A DNA stretch of 64,000 bases, from positions 186,001-250,000 of the forward strand of contig NZ_JANUEQ010000004.1 of NCBI RefSeq assembly GCF_024807845.1. Direction: 5' to 3'. How positions within the stretch are numbered: position 1 is the first letter of the stretch; each line of letters begins with the position of its first letter. The position numbers were made by a program, and so were the translations under genes. The stretch is from Klebsiella sp. BIGb0407. Its GTDB lineage: Bacteria > Pseudomonadota > Gammaproteobacteria > Enterobacterales > Enterobacteriaceae. Of this stretch, positions 28,378 to 37,720 are shown piece after piece. Under the pieces are notes generated by a model, which saw nothing but the letters and a program-made list of their open reading frames with translations, was not told where the DNA came from and did no database searches.

Positions 28378-28431
28378 TCTGAACTCGATCACGCATCCGA
28401 AACGTTTTGGATGACAACCGAAACGTTTCGG
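28378..28431 (+). promoter_or_regulatory. Control region of the alpha-galactoside operon: twin operators and a CRP-like site
   Basis: Two palindromes sit 21 bp apart centre to centre: ATCCGAAACGTTTTGGAT at 28395-28412 and CCGAAACGTTTCGG at 28418-28431. The second is perfect and the first has one mismatched pair. They match the paired raf operators known from E. coli, and being on one helix face would let two repressors cooperate. Just upstream, TCTGA-N6-TCACG at 28378-28393 resembles a CRP site (8 of 10 core bases). Confidence 0.85.
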
Positions 28432-28468
28432 ATCAACAGTAAGGCATACCTTGTTGTGGAGATGTCTA

Positions 28469-30592
28469 ATGTCTGATTCGATTTTATACCTACAAAGCCC
28501 CCTGACTGATGTCGTGATCAAAACCCATCCATTTGCGGAAATTATCTACTGGGGACCGCATTTAAACCATTTTTCCCCGCAGGATGTGGCCAGCCTTGCT
28601 CGCCCGGTTGCCAATGGTCGTTTGGATGTCGATTCCCCAGTCACTTTAATGGCTGAGCTGGGCCACGGCTTATTCGGATCGCCCGGTATTGAAGGCCATC
28701 GCCAGGGACTGGATGCCTCCCCCATTTTTACCACCACCGGTGTCGTTGTTAACGGACAACATGCCACCATTACCAGCGAAGACAGCCTGGCAGGCCTGCG
28801 ACTCTGTAGTGAAATTCAGCTCGACAGTAGCGGCGTACTCAGCATTCGTCATGGTTTAACTAACCTGCGCGCACAACCCTGGCAGGTTGATCGTCTGGCT
28901 ATAACGATTCCGGTCGCCGAACGCGCCCGGGAAGTGATGGCCTTCCATGGTCGCTGGATCCGGGAATTCCAGCCCCATCGTCTGACTCTCGAACATGACA
29001 GTATTGTGCTGGAAAACCGACGGGGCCGTACTTCCCACGAACATTTCCCGGCAATGATTACCGGGAGTAAAGCCTTTAGTGAGATGCAAGGTGAAGTATG
29101 GGGAGTGCATCTGGGCTGGAGTGGTAACCATCGTTTACGCGCAGAAGCCAAAACGGATGGCCGCCGCTATTTGCAGGCGGAAGCACTCTACCTTCCGGGA
29201 GAGATAGAACTGGCGGAAGGCGAAACACTCTGGACACCAAGTCTGTTTGCCAGCTATTCGGCAACAGGGCTCAACGGTATGAGCCAGCAGTTCCACCGTT
29301 ATCTGCGCGAAAACATCATTCGTTTCCCGGATAACAAACCTCGCCCGGTGCACCTCAATACCTGGGAAGGGATCTACTTTGACCATGATCCGCAATATAT
29401 CATGCGTATGGCAAATGAAGCCGCCGGGCTCGGTGTAGAACGCTTCATCATTGATGATGGTTGGTTTAAAGGACGTAATGATGACTGGGCGGCCCTGGGT
29501 GACTGGTATCTTGATGAGAAAAAATACCCCGATGGTCTGACGCCGGTTATCAGTCATGTGAAATCTCTGGGTATGGAATTTGGTATCTGGGTAGAGCCGG
29601 AAATGATTAATCCGGACTCCGATTTGTACCGCGCACACCCGGATTGGGTACTGGCGTTACCGGACTATCCCCTGATTTCAGGGCGCCATCAGTTAGTATT
29701 GAACCTCAATATCCCGGAAGCTTTCGATTATCTGTTAGAGAGAATGAGCTGGCTGTTGGGCGAACATGCTGTGGACTACGTTAAGTGGGATATGAACCGC
29801 GAACTGGTTCAGCCAGGACATCAGGGCAAAGCAGCAGCCGATGCCCAGACTCATCAGTTCTATCGCCTGCTGGATACTCTGGTCGCCCGTTTCCCACAGA
29901 TTGAATTTGAGTCTTGTGCCTCTGGCGGCGGGCGTATCGACTATGAAGTACTAAAACGCAGTCATCGTTTCTGGGCATCAGATAATAATGATGCGCTGGA
30001 ACGCAGCACTATCCAGCGTGGTATGAGCTATTTTTTCCCGCCAGAAGTCATGGGGGCACATATTGGCAACCGTCACTGCCATGCGACTTTTCGCCAGCAC
30101 AGTATCGCCTTCCGTGGTCTGACCGCACTATTTGGTCATATGGGCCTCGAGCTCGATCCTGTCACTTCCGATGAAAAAGAACGAGCAGGCTACCGTAAAT
30201 ACACCACACTGCATAAACAATGGCGCGATGTTATTCACCATGGCGTGCAATGGCGTCTTGATATGCCCGATACCACCACGCTTGCACAGGGTATTGTGAG
30301 CCGTGATAAGAGCCAGGCCATTTTCCTTGTCAGTCAGCTAGCAATGCCAGATTACACCTTAATGATGCCTCTGCAGGTTGCCGGGCTGGATCCCAACGCA
30401 CGCTATCAAGTGACGCTGCTTGACCATCCGAATATACAAATTACCGGAGAAGGTGGCCATACGATGCGTAAGCTTCCTGAATGGATGATAACGCCGCAGA
30501 CCATGAGCGGCGAGTGGTTACAACAGGCAGGTCTGGTGTTGCCTGTTCTCGATCCGGAAAGTGCCATTTTAATTGGCCTGCAACGCGTGTAA
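28469..30592 (+). CDS. rafA: GH36 alpha-galactosidase (RafA-like)
   Basis: The 707-residue cytosolic enzyme hydrolyses terminal alpha-1,6-galactosyl units of melibiose and raffinose. It contains the GH36 nucleophile motif YVKWDMNRE with D441. The acid/base region is WASDNNDALERS (D505-D508), preceded by FESCASGGGRIDYE. Length equals plasmid-borne RafA (708). The ATG at 28469 follows TGGAG by about 10 nt; the frame is open further upstream from a TTG at 28451 but that lies before the ribosome site. It is the first gene behind the twin operators and is followed by the permease. Confidence 0.93.
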   Translation: MSDSILYLQSPLTDVVIKTHPFAEIIYWGPHLNHFSPQDVASLARPVANGRLDVDSPVTLMAELGHGLFGSPGIEGHRQGLDASPIFTTTGVVVNGQHATITSEDSLAGLRLCSEIQLDSSGVLSIRHGLTNLRAQPWQVDRLAITIPVAERAREVMAFHGRWIREFQPHRLTLEHDSIVLENRRGRTSHEHFPAMITGSKAFSEMQGEVWGVHLGWSGNHRLRAEAKTDGRRYLQAEALYLPGEIELAEGETLWTPSLFASYSATGLNGMSQQFHRYLRENIIRFPDNKPRPVHLNTWEGIYFDHDPQYIMRMANEAAGLGVERFIIDDGWFKGRNDDWAALGDWYLDEKKYPDGLTPVISHVKSLGMEFGIWVEPEMINPDSDLYRAHPDWVLALPDYPLISGRHQLVLNLNIPEAFDYLLERMSWLLGEHAVDYVKWDMNRELVQPGHQGKAAADAQTHQFYRLLDTLVARFPQIEFESCASGGGRIDYEVLKRSHRFWASDNNDALERSTIQRGMSYFFPPEVMGAHIGNRHCHATFRQHSIAFRGLTALFGHMGLELDPVTSDEKERAGYRKYTTLHKQWRDVIHHGVQWRLDMPDTTTLAQGIVSRDKSQAIFLVSQLAMPDYTLMMPLQVAGLDPNARYQVTLLDHPNIQITGEGGHTMRKLPEWMITPQTMSGEWLQQAGLVLPVLDPESAILIGLQRV

Positions 30593-30599
30593 TTGTTAC

Positions 30600-30616
30600 G
30601 GACCGCCAGTCGGTCC
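30600..30616 (+). other. Intercistronic hairpin between rafA and rafB
   Basis: GGACCG-CCAGT-CGGTCC forms a 6-bp GC-rich stem 7 nt after the rafA stop and 17 nt before the rafB start codon, just upstream of its AAGGA site. It has no T run, so it is more likely to affect mRNA stability or rafB translation than to terminate. Confidence 0.5.
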
Positions 30617-30633
30617 ACTTTAAGGAATACACA

Positions 30634-31893
30634 ATGAACCAGACTGCTGTTAATCATAAAAATAACCCTAACTTCTGGATTTTCGGGCTATTCTTCTTCC
30701 TTTACTTCTTTATTATGGCCACCTGTTTTCCGTTCCTGCCAATCTGGCTTTCAGATGTTATCGGCCTGAATAAAACCGAAACCGGCATCGTTTTCTCCTC
30801 CCTTTCACTCTTTGCCATCTGCTTTCAGCCTGTTCTTGGCATCGTTTCAGATAAACTGGGACTGAAGAAAAATCTGATGTGGATAGTGACGATTTTACTG
30901 GTCTTTATCGCCCCCTTCTTCCTCTATGTTTTTGCACCACTCCTGAAAATAAATATCTGGCTGGGTGCCTTGAGCGGTGGAGCTTATATCGGGTTTGTTT
31001 TCTCTGCCGGGGCCGGTGCAATGGAAGCCTATATTGAACGAGTCGGCCGTCATTCCGGATTTGAGTATGGTAAGGCGCGTACCTTTGGCTGCCTTGGCTG
31101 GGCGTTATGTGCCACCACCGCGGGGATCTTATTTAGCGTAAATCCAGAATGGGTATTCTGGATGGGCTCCTGTGCTGCTTTACTACTTGTGGTACTTGTA
31201 GCTATAGCCAAACCGCAAGCCAGCCAGACTGCTCAAGTTATGGGACAACTGGGAGCCAACCGTCCAGCGGTTGATTTAAAAACGGCATTACGTTTATTCC
31301 GCCAGCGAAAAATGTGGATGTTCATTATCTATGTGGTCGGTGTCGCTTGTGTATATGACGTTTTCGATCAGCAGTTTGCCACTTTCTTCAAATCGTTCTT
31401 TACCACCTCAGAATCAGGAACCCGTGCCTTTGGTTATGCGACGACTGCCGGAGAAATTTGCAACGCGATTATTATGTTCTGCTCGCCGTGGATTATTAAT
31501 CGCATTGGGGCAAAGAACACGCTGTTGATTGCCGGAATGATTATGGCAACCAGAATGATAGGCTCAGCATTTGCGACCACAGCGATGGAAGTCGTTGCGC
31601 TCAAAATGTTGCATGCGCTGGAAGTTCCCTTCTTGCTGGTGGGCGCGTTTAAGTACATTACTGGTGTATTTGATGTTCGGCTATCAGCGACAATTTATCT
31701 GGTTGGCTTCCAGTTTTCGAAACAGGTAGCCGCCATTTTCCTGTCCGCTTTTGCAGGTAACATGTATGACCGGATTGGCTTCCAGGAGACCTATATGATA
31801 CTTGGCGGGATTGCACTCACAGTGACGTTAATATCCGCATTTACTTTGTCCGGACGGTCTATTTTTAATAATAACAAACCGATAACAGTGTAA
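30634..31893 (+). CDS. rafB: LacY-family raffinose/melibiose:H+ symporter (RafB-like)
   Basis: The 419-residue permease has twelve membrane segments of the oligosaccharide:H+ symporter family. The segment EAYIERVGRHSGFEYGKARTFGCLGWA corresponds to the LacY region carrying Glu126 and Arg144. The later polar residues of the proton pathway (EVPFLLVGAFKYI) are also present. LacY has 417 and RafB 425 residues. The start at 30634 has AAGGA about 8 nt upstream; the open frame reaching back to 30481 overlaps rafA and is not used. It is co-transcribed with rafA. Confidence 0.9.
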   Translation: MNQTAVNHKNNPNFWIFGLFFFLYFFIMATCFPFLPIWLSDVIGLNKTETGIVFSSLSLFAICFQPVLGIVSDKLGLKKNLMWIVTILLVFIAPFFLYVFAPLLKINIWLGALSGGAYIGFVFSAGAGAMEAYIERVGRHSGFEYGKARTFGCLGWALCATTAGILFSVNPEWVFWMGSCAALLLVVLVAIAKPQASQTAQVMGQLGANRPAVDLKTALRLFRQRKMWMFIIYVVGVACVYDVFDQQFATFFKSFFTTSESGTRAFGYATTAGEICNAIIMFCSPWIINRIGAKNTLLIAGMIMATRMIGSAFATTAMEVVALKMLHALEVPFLLVGAFKYITGVFDVRLSATIYLVGFQFSKQVAAIFLSAFAGNMYDRIGFQETYMILGGIALTVTLISAFTLSGRSIFNNNKPITV

Positions 31894-31912
31894 TAAATCG
31901 ACGAGTACTCAA

Positions 31913-31956
31913 AGCGGGAGTGGTAATCCAGATTTGTACGGATATAACTCCCCGCT
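31913..31956 (+). terminator. Possible terminator after rafB
   Basis: AGCGGGAGT at 31913-31921 pairs with ACTCCCCGCT at 31947-31956 (one bulged base), with a 25-nt loop. It lies 20 nt after the rafB stop. The large loop and AAATAA tail make it only a fair intrinsic terminator. Confidence 0.45.
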
Positions 31957-32583
31957 AAATAATACACGTCATATTTAGCCTGAGCGGGTATAAAGATACG
32001 CTTTGAAATTAATCAATTATATAGATAACCATAAATAGCCATTGAATTAGCGGGCCCTTGAGAGTATAAAATAATTCATGCCGTCATAACATTGAAAAAT
32101 ATGTTCTGTTTAGGATTCGTTTATTTTGGTTTGATGCAATAAATGATTGATATTTACTCGCTTACTCATCACTACAATTATTGATAATGATAAAGAGATT
32201 CATTTTAATTTTAGTTACCAACAACACGATGATTATTAATCTTATCCATTTCAATATGTTACAAAAGCAACGATGAATTAAACATCTATCGGTCACAGTA
32301 AATCCCGCCCCCCCATAATACGTCCTCGATCATTTGCTTGATATTAAATACAAAAATAATTAAATCAGACAATTACAAGTTTTCATTAACAAAACAGATT
32401 AAATACTCACATTTATTTTACGCGTTATAATGATATATTTTATTCAATAAATTCAGGCTAATAAAATATATTTAAAAATAGTTCATTGCGCATATTAAAA
32501 TGCTGAACTAGGCTCATTGTCAGATAAAACTCAAATTGAATAAACACTATCATTTGCTCTATTAAAAATGACACGGGGGTACT
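31957..32583. other. AT-rich intergenic region upstream of aguB
   Basis: About 630 bp with no credible gene on either strand; a short minus-strand frame at 32458-32712 overlaps the aguB start and looks accidental. The promoter of the agmatine operon must be here. GGGG at 32576-32579 just before ATG 32584 is a weak ribosome site. Confidence 0.4.
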
Positions 32584-33495
32584 ATGAAAAGAATTGTGAC
32601 TGTCGCCGCTACGCAGATGCATTGCAGCTGGGATATTGAGGAAAATATCGCACGGGCCGATAAACTTGTTCGTGAAGCTCATGCCAAAGGAGCAAATGTT
32701 ATTTTGCTTCAAGAGTTATTTATGGCGCCTTATTTCTGTATCGATCAGGACATGAGACATTTGACCCTGGCACAGTCAGCAGATGATAGCCCACTCATCA
32801 GACATTTTCAGGCATTAGCAAAAGAACTGAATGTTGTTCTGCCGTTATCATTTTTTGAGAAAGCCAATAACGCCTATTTTAACGCACTGGCCATGATTGA
32901 TGCAGATGGGAAAGTATTAGGTTATTACCGTAAAACACATATCCCAAATGACTTTGGTTACCAGGAAAAACAATATTTTACCCCTGGCGATACCGGATTT
33001 CAGGTCTGGGATACCCAATTCGGCAGAATCGGGGTGGGAATCTGCTGGGATCAATGGTTCCCGGAAACACAACGCTCTCTGGCTCTGATGGGCGCTGAGC
33101 TGATTTTCCATCCAACCGCCATCGGCAGTGAACCAGGCGAAGGTGTTGAACACTACGATAGTCAGCCTCACTGGACTCATGTCCAATGCGGTGCTGCCGG
33201 TGCCAACCTGGTTCCGGTGATCGCCTCCAACCGTATAGGTACCGAGGAAAGTAAATTCACCAAAGGTCTGAATATGACCTTCTATGGCAGCTCATTTATT
33301 GCCGACCAAACCGGTACGCTGGTTGCTCAGGCAGATAAAGTTTCAGAGGGTGTGCTGGTTCACTCCTTTGATCTTGATGCCATTAAAGAGCAAAGAGACT
33401 GGTGGTGTGTATTCCGCGATCGTCGCCCGGAAATGTACAACATTCTGTTAACTGCTGATGGTAAACATCCTTTCCGTGTTACTGGAGAAAAATAA
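32584..33495 (+). CDS. aguB: N-carbamoylputrescine amidase AguB
   Basis: This 303-residue nitrilase-family enzyme converts N-carbamoylputrescine to putrescine, CO2 and ammonia. The catalytic triad is visible: E44 (LLQELF), K117 (YRKTHIP) and C154 ([10 protein letters not shown]). Segments HPTAIGSEP and RPEMYNIL are typical of the AguB subgroup. It is the first gene of the cluster and ends 1 nt before aguA. In Pseudomonas and plants AguA and AguB act in sequence; here they are adjacent, in the order B-A. Confidence 0.93.
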   Translation: MKRIVTVAATQMHCSWDIEENIARADKLVREAHAKGANVILLQELFMAPYFCIDQDMRHLTLAQSADDSPLIRHFQALAKELNVVLPLSFFEKANNAYFNALAMIDADGKVLGYYRKTHIPNDFGYQEKQYFTPGDTGFQVWDTQFGRIGVGICWDQWFPETQRSLALMGAELIFHPTAIGSEPGEGVEHYDSQPHWTHVQCGAAGANLVPVIASNRIGTEESKFTKGLNMTFYGSSFIADQTGTLVAQADKVSEGVLVHSFDLDAIKEQRDWWCVFRDRRPEMYNILLTADGKHPFRVTGEK

Positions 33496-33496
33496 G

Positions 33497-34597
33497 ATGA
33501 ACTCAACAACCCTGTCTTCTCGTCCCGGAAATGATGGCTTCTGGATGCCAGCCGAATGGAAATCTCATGAAGCAGTCTGGATGTTATGGCCGTACCGTAA
33601 CGATAACTGGCGTGAAGATGCCAGACCTGCACAGAAAAACTATGCTGCCGTTGCCGAGGCAATTAGTGTAGCCACACCGGTATTTATTGGTGTTCCGCAT
33701 GCCCATCTTGATCAGGCAAAACGCATTTTACCCTCAACGGTGACTATCGTTCCGATGGAAAGTGACGATGCCTGGATCCGCGACTGTGGCCCGACAATTG
33801 TGATTAATGAAAAAGGCGAACGTCGCGGCGTGGACTGGATTTTCACCGCATGGGGTGGCGTCAAAGGCGGTTTGTATAATCCATGGGATCAGGACGAGCA
33901 AGTTGCACCCCAGGTTCTCGCACATCATGGTTTTAAACGTTATCAGGCTCCGCTGGTGGTAGAGGGTGGTGGTATTCACGTCGATGGTGACGGTACCTGT
34001 ATCGCGACTGAGGAAGTACACCTTAATCCTGACCGTAACCCGGCCCTGACAAAACAGCAGATTGAAGATTACTTAAGAGATTATCTGAATATCGATAAAG
34101 TTATCTGGCTGCCTTATGGTGTCTTTGAAGATGAAACCTCCGGTCATATCGATAATATGTGCTGCTTTACGGCTCCGGGTGAACTGGTACTGACCTGGAC
34201 TGATGATGAAACAGATCCGCAGTACAGCCGTTCGAAAAAAGCGCTCGAAGTTCTTGAAAATGAAACCGATGCCAGAGGAAGAAAATTACTGGTACGTAAA
34301 CTTCCTCAACCAGGTCCGCTTTATATTACTGAAGAAGAAGCCAGCTCTATTCAGCCAAGTCCGGGGATGAACCGCGCAGCAGGTCAACGTCTGGCAGGCT
34401 CTTACGTTAATTACCTGGTAACCAATGGTCGAGTAATATTTCCACAGTTTGATCCTAAAACAGATGCTCAGGCAATCGCCGTAATTCAGGAGGCATTTCC
34501 TGACCATAAGATTGTCGGCGTTAACAGCCGGGAAATTCTATTAGGTGGCGGTAATATTCATTGTATTACCCAGCAGATACCGAGCGGTAGAATCTGA
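33497..34597 (+). CDS. aguA: Agmatine deiminase AguA
   Basis: The 366-residue enzyme converts agmatine to N-carbamoylputrescine and ammonia. It belongs to the pentein (peptidylarginine-deiminase-like) fold. Signature segments are [36 protein letters not shown] and [11 protein letters not shown]. The catalytic Cys is C356 in [12 protein letters not shown], equal in place to Cys357 of the Pseudomonas enzyme. The ATG at 33497 has GGAG 9 nt upstream inside the end of aguB; the frame is open back to 33458, but that start would overlap aguB by 38 nt. Nearest downstream gene is the antiporter, 198 nt away. Confidence 0.95.
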   Translation: MNSTTLSSRPGNDGFWMPAEWKSHEAVWMLWPYRNDNWREDARPAQKNYAAVAEAISVATPVFIGVPHAHLDQAKRILPSTVTIVPMESDDAWIRDCGPTIVINEKGERRGVDWIFTAWGGVKGGLYNPWDQDEQVAPQVLAHHGFKRYQAPLVVEGGGIHVDGDGTCIATEEVHLNPDRNPALTKQQIEDYLRDYLNIDKVIWLPYGVFEDETSGHIDNMCCFTAPGELVLTWTDDETDPQYSRSKKALEVLENETDARGRKLLVRKLPQPGPLYITEEEASSIQPSPGMNRAAGQRLAGSYVNYLVTNGRVIFPQFDPKTDAQAIAVIQEAFPDHKIVGVNSREILLGGGNIHCITQQIPSGRI

Positions 34598-34795
34598 ACA
34601 ACACCATGATAATTAATTAACATATAAAATAAAAAAAATTAATCTATGCCATGCGGTTTGATAAAGCTGAGTAAACTCTACATCTGGATTATTTATATCA
34701 GTGATTTTCAATCGTCATAAAGACGTTGCATATTCATTTATGCACGCATGGCTCTTCTTAATATTTATATTATCAATTATCTTGAAGAGGATAAT

Positions 34796-36184
34796 ATGGC
34801 AATCTCCCAGAAACATAAGATGGGCACATTGCAGCTCACTATCATTACCGTGGTTAACATGATAGGGTCCGGCATTATTATGCTTCCATCTCAGCTCGCG
34901 GGTGTAGGTAACATTACCATTTTCTCATGGATTTTAACCTCTATGGGTGCAATGGCGTTAGCCTATGGTTTTGCGAAATGTGGCAGATACAGTAAAAATA
35001 TAGGTGGCATGGGGGGATATGCTCAATACTCCTTCGGCCGCTCGGGAAATATGCTGGCAAACTATACCTATGCGATAGCTATTGTTATTGCTAACGTCGG
35101 TGTCGCTATTTCCGCAGTGGGTTATTTCTGTAAATTCTTTGAAATTGAAATCGGTGGCATTGCAACCGCACTCTGGACCATGTTGTTTATCTGGCTGACA
35201 ACTCTACCTAACTTCTGGAGTTCTAATATTACCGGACGTATCGGCTCCGTGACCGTATGGGGCGTTATTATTCCGGTTGTCGGTATTATTATTTTCGGCT
35301 GGTTCTGGTTTGAAAGTGATATCTATGTTGCCGGATGGAACCCGCATAATCTTGGCTTCTTTGATGCTTTACCGCAGGCTCTGGCACTGACTATGTGGGC
35401 ATTCTTAGGTCTTGAGTCAGCGAGTGCTAACTCCGATGCCGTAGAAAATCCAGAAAAAGCGGTACCCATCGCAGTACTGGCTGGCACGCTGTTTACAGCC
35501 GTTATTTATATTCTGTCTACCGCAGTGATTGGTGGAATGATCCCTTACCAGGAACTGGCAAATTCATCAGCACCATTTGGCCTGGTTTACACCCATATGT
35601 TTGGCAGTTTCACGGGTAAAACTATTGAACTGTTAATGTGTATCGCCTGCCTGGGTTCATTACTTACCTGGCAGTTCACCACCGGTCAGGTATTCAAATC
35701 CTGCGCTGATGTCGGTTATTTCTATAAAATATTTGGCAAAATAACTAAGCGTGGCGCACCGGTTATTGGCATGATCATCATCTGTATCATCCAGTCCATA
35801 TTCTTATTGATGTCTGTTACGCCAAGCTTTAGCCATGAATTTAATGTCATCGTTGATTTCTCCGTCGTCATTGATTTGATTCCTTATATTCTGTCAATGT
35901 CCGCTTGTTCAACAATCATTAAATCGTCCGATGAATACAAACAAGGAAAAATTAGTCACTCTAAACTTGTCATGATTGGTGTTATTTGCTTCCTTGCAAA
36001 TGCCTATACATTCTATGCCATCTACAGTTCAGGTAGCGAAGCGCTGGTATATGGTTCACTGGTGACATTTGCAGGTTGGGTAATCTTTGGACGCTACACA
36101 TCCAGCCAGTTAAATACAAATCAGGCAAATGATGTGAGTAAACCAATAACAACAGAAAAACAAGAGCAACCGGTACAGCCTTAG
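34796..36184 (+). CDS. PotE-like amino acid/diamine antiporter (APC family)
   Basis: The 462-residue membrane protein has about 12 hydrophobic segments and resembles E. coli PotE along its length. Examples are MGTLQLTIITVVNMIGSGII, GGMGGYAQYSFGRSGNMLAN, VTVWGVIIPVVGIIIFGWFW and LWAFLGLES-type sequence with VENPEKAVPIAVL. PotE exchanges putrescine for ornithine. In this operon the partners are more likely agmatine or its precursor taken in and putrescine sent out. The ATG at 34796 has GAGG 8 nt upstream; the open frame starting at 34748 has no ribosome site. The C-terminal tail is long, polar and Gln/Thr-rich. Confidence 0.85.
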   Translation: MAISQKHKMGTLQLTIITVVNMIGSGIIMLPSQLAGVGNITIFSWILTSMGAMALAYGFAKCGRYSKNIGGMGGYAQYSFGRSGNMLANYTYAIAIVIANVGVAISAVGYFCKFFEIEIGGIATALWTMLFIWLTTLPNFWSSNITGRIGSVTVWGVIIPVVGIIIFGWFWFESDIYVAGWNPHNLGFFDALPQALALTMWAFLGLESASANSDAVENPEKAVPIAVLAGTLFTAVIYILSTAVIGGMIPYQELANSSAPFGLVYTHMFGSFTGKTIELLMCIACLGSLLTWQFTTGQVFKSCADVGYFYKIFGKITKRGAPVIGMIIICIIQSIFLLMSVTPSFSHEFNVIVDFSVVIDLIPYILSMSACSTIIKSSDEYKQGKISHSKLVMIGVICFLANAYTFYAIYSSGSEALVYGSLVTFAGWVIFGRYTSSQLNTNQANDVSKPITTEKQEQPVQP

Positions 36185-36255
36185 CTGTAATGGAATAATC
36201 TGACTCATTTTTACGATAAACAGTAAATAATAAATTTAATATTCAGAGGTCTATC

Positions 36256-37527
36256 ATGAGCACACAATTAAAACCTTGCGACAAAACCTTTACCATCGGC
36301 AAATGGATGCCATCAGATCAAAAAACCCTGACTGAATGGCTATTACGTATTATGTCAAAAGCAGAGAAAAGTAATGAGCCTCTGCTACCGAGCATTGAAA
36401 ATTTCAAAAACTTTATTGAATCCGATCCGAAAGCATATATGTTTTTTAATCAAATGTTTGATCAGGTCGCAAGAGATAAGCCGCAGTCGCCGGGTGGACT
36501 GCCACAAGTTCGTGACTATCATCATATGCTACAGATGATGAATGTGATTATGACCCATGCTCCTGACTTCGACGAAACCGGATTAGTCGGCTGCCCGTTT
36601 AATGCTATTTTTGACTGGTCAATGGCGACTGAAGGCGGCTGGGCAGGATTTTTAGACGACAAAGTGAATGTACATTTAAAAGCTATCTTGAATGAATGGT
36701 CTAAGTTCCTGCGCTCCCCAGAAAGTGCTTATGTATTGAGTGATGACCCTAAAAAAGGCTGGTTCGGCAGTGATGCTTTAAAAGCCATGCCAACCTTCGT
36801 ACAGGACTTCCAGTGCGAACCCGAATTGCCACACTATGGATTTAACTCCTGGGATGACTTCTTTACTCGCCAGTTGCGTGAAGGTGCTCGCCCGATTGCA
36901 GAACCTGATAACGATGCAATTATCACTAATGCCTGTGAATCTGCCCCGTATCGTATTGCGAAAAATATCCAGCTACGCGACAAATTCTGGATTAAAGCTC
37001 AACCCTATGCGCTGCAATTTATGATGGATAACGATCCCTTTGTTCCTCAGTTTGTAGGCGGAACCATTTACCAGGCATTTCTGAGCGCACTCAGCTACCA
37101 CCGCTGGCATTCACCGGTATCTGGACGCATTGTCAAAACACGCATGATTGATGGTACCTATTATTCTCAGTCTCTTGCCGCAGGCCGTGATGCCGCAGGC
37201 CCTGACCTTTCCCAGGCTTACATTGCAGAGATTGCAACGCGCGGCCTGATATTTATTGAAGCAGATAACCCGGATATCGGCTTAATGTGTGTGATGGCTA
37301 TTGGTATGGCAGAAGTTTCAACCTGCGAAATTACTGCTTTTGAAGGCCAGCACGTTAAAAAAGGCGATCAGTTAGGTATGTTCCATTTCGGCGGCTCAAC
37401 TCACTGCCTGTTCTTTGGACCACAGGTCAATATCGAATTTGATTTGCATGGCCAGGAGCCGGGACATAATAGTCATAATATCCCGATTAATTCACAAATA
37501 GCTAAAGTCACTCCAAGAATAAAATAG
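36256..37527 (+). CDS. Phosphatidylserine-decarboxylase-like pyruvoyl enzyme, probable amino acid decarboxylase
   Basis: The 423-residue protein has an N-terminal helical domain of the kind associated with PSD-like proteins (about 15-160). A PSD catalytic domain follows (from about 195, GFNSWDDFFTRQLREGARP). The self-cleavage site that makes the pyruvoyl group is GGST (G380/S381). The conserved HRWH (H282, H285) matches the PSD histidine motif. Where membrane PSD has PxDG, this protein has NACES (225-229), a change seen, as I recall, in PsiD-type enzymes that decarboxylate free amino acids. There is no membrane anchor. It lies 71 nt behind the antiporter with an AGAGG site, in an agmatine cluster, so an amino acid such as arginine is a likelier substrate than a phospholipid. 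Substrate is inference. Confidence 0.8.
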   Translation: MSTQLKPCDKTFTIGKWMPSDQKTLTEWLLRIMSKAEKSNEPLLPSIENFKNFIESDPKAYMFFNQMFDQVARDKPQSPGGLPQVRDYHHMLQMMNVIMTHAPDFDETGLVGCPFNAIFDWSMATEGGWAGFLDDKVNVHLKAILNEWSKFLRSPESAYVLSDDPKKGWFGSDALKAMPTFVQDFQCEPELPHYGFNSWDDFFTRQLREGARPIAEPDNDAIITNACESAPYRIAKNIQLRDKFWIKAQPYALQFMMDNDPFVPQFVGGTIYQAFLSALSYHRWHSPVSGRIVKTRMIDGTYYSQSLAAGRDAAGPDLSQAYIAEIATRGLIFIEADNPDIGLMCVMAIGMAEVSTCEITAFEGQHVKKGDQLGMFHFGGSTHCLFFGPQVNIEFDLHGQEPGHNSHNIPINSQIAKVTPRIK

Positions 37528-37571
37528 AAACTATTACGTACCATGGTATTAAGATAGTTTTAGTGTAACAG

Positions 37572-37605
37572 GCAACACCACTATAAAACGGCATAGTGGT
37601 GTTGC
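37572..37605 (+). terminator. Strong hairpin ending the agmatine/decarboxylase unit
   Basis: A perfect 13-bp stem (GCAACACCACTAT / ATAGTGGTGTTGC) with an 8-nt loop lies 44 nt after the decarboxylase stop and is followed by TCATTTATCATT. It separates the decarboxylase from the outer-membrane gene, which may therefore have its own promoter or receive read-through. Confidence 0.65.
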
Positions 37606-37720
37606 TCATTTATCATTAATCACTCCAGACTTAATATTTACTTTATTTATGACAACTCAACCTTTTATTTATAAAAACACAGCCAGCACCTCGACCAATA
37701 ATAACCAACGGTAACAGCCA

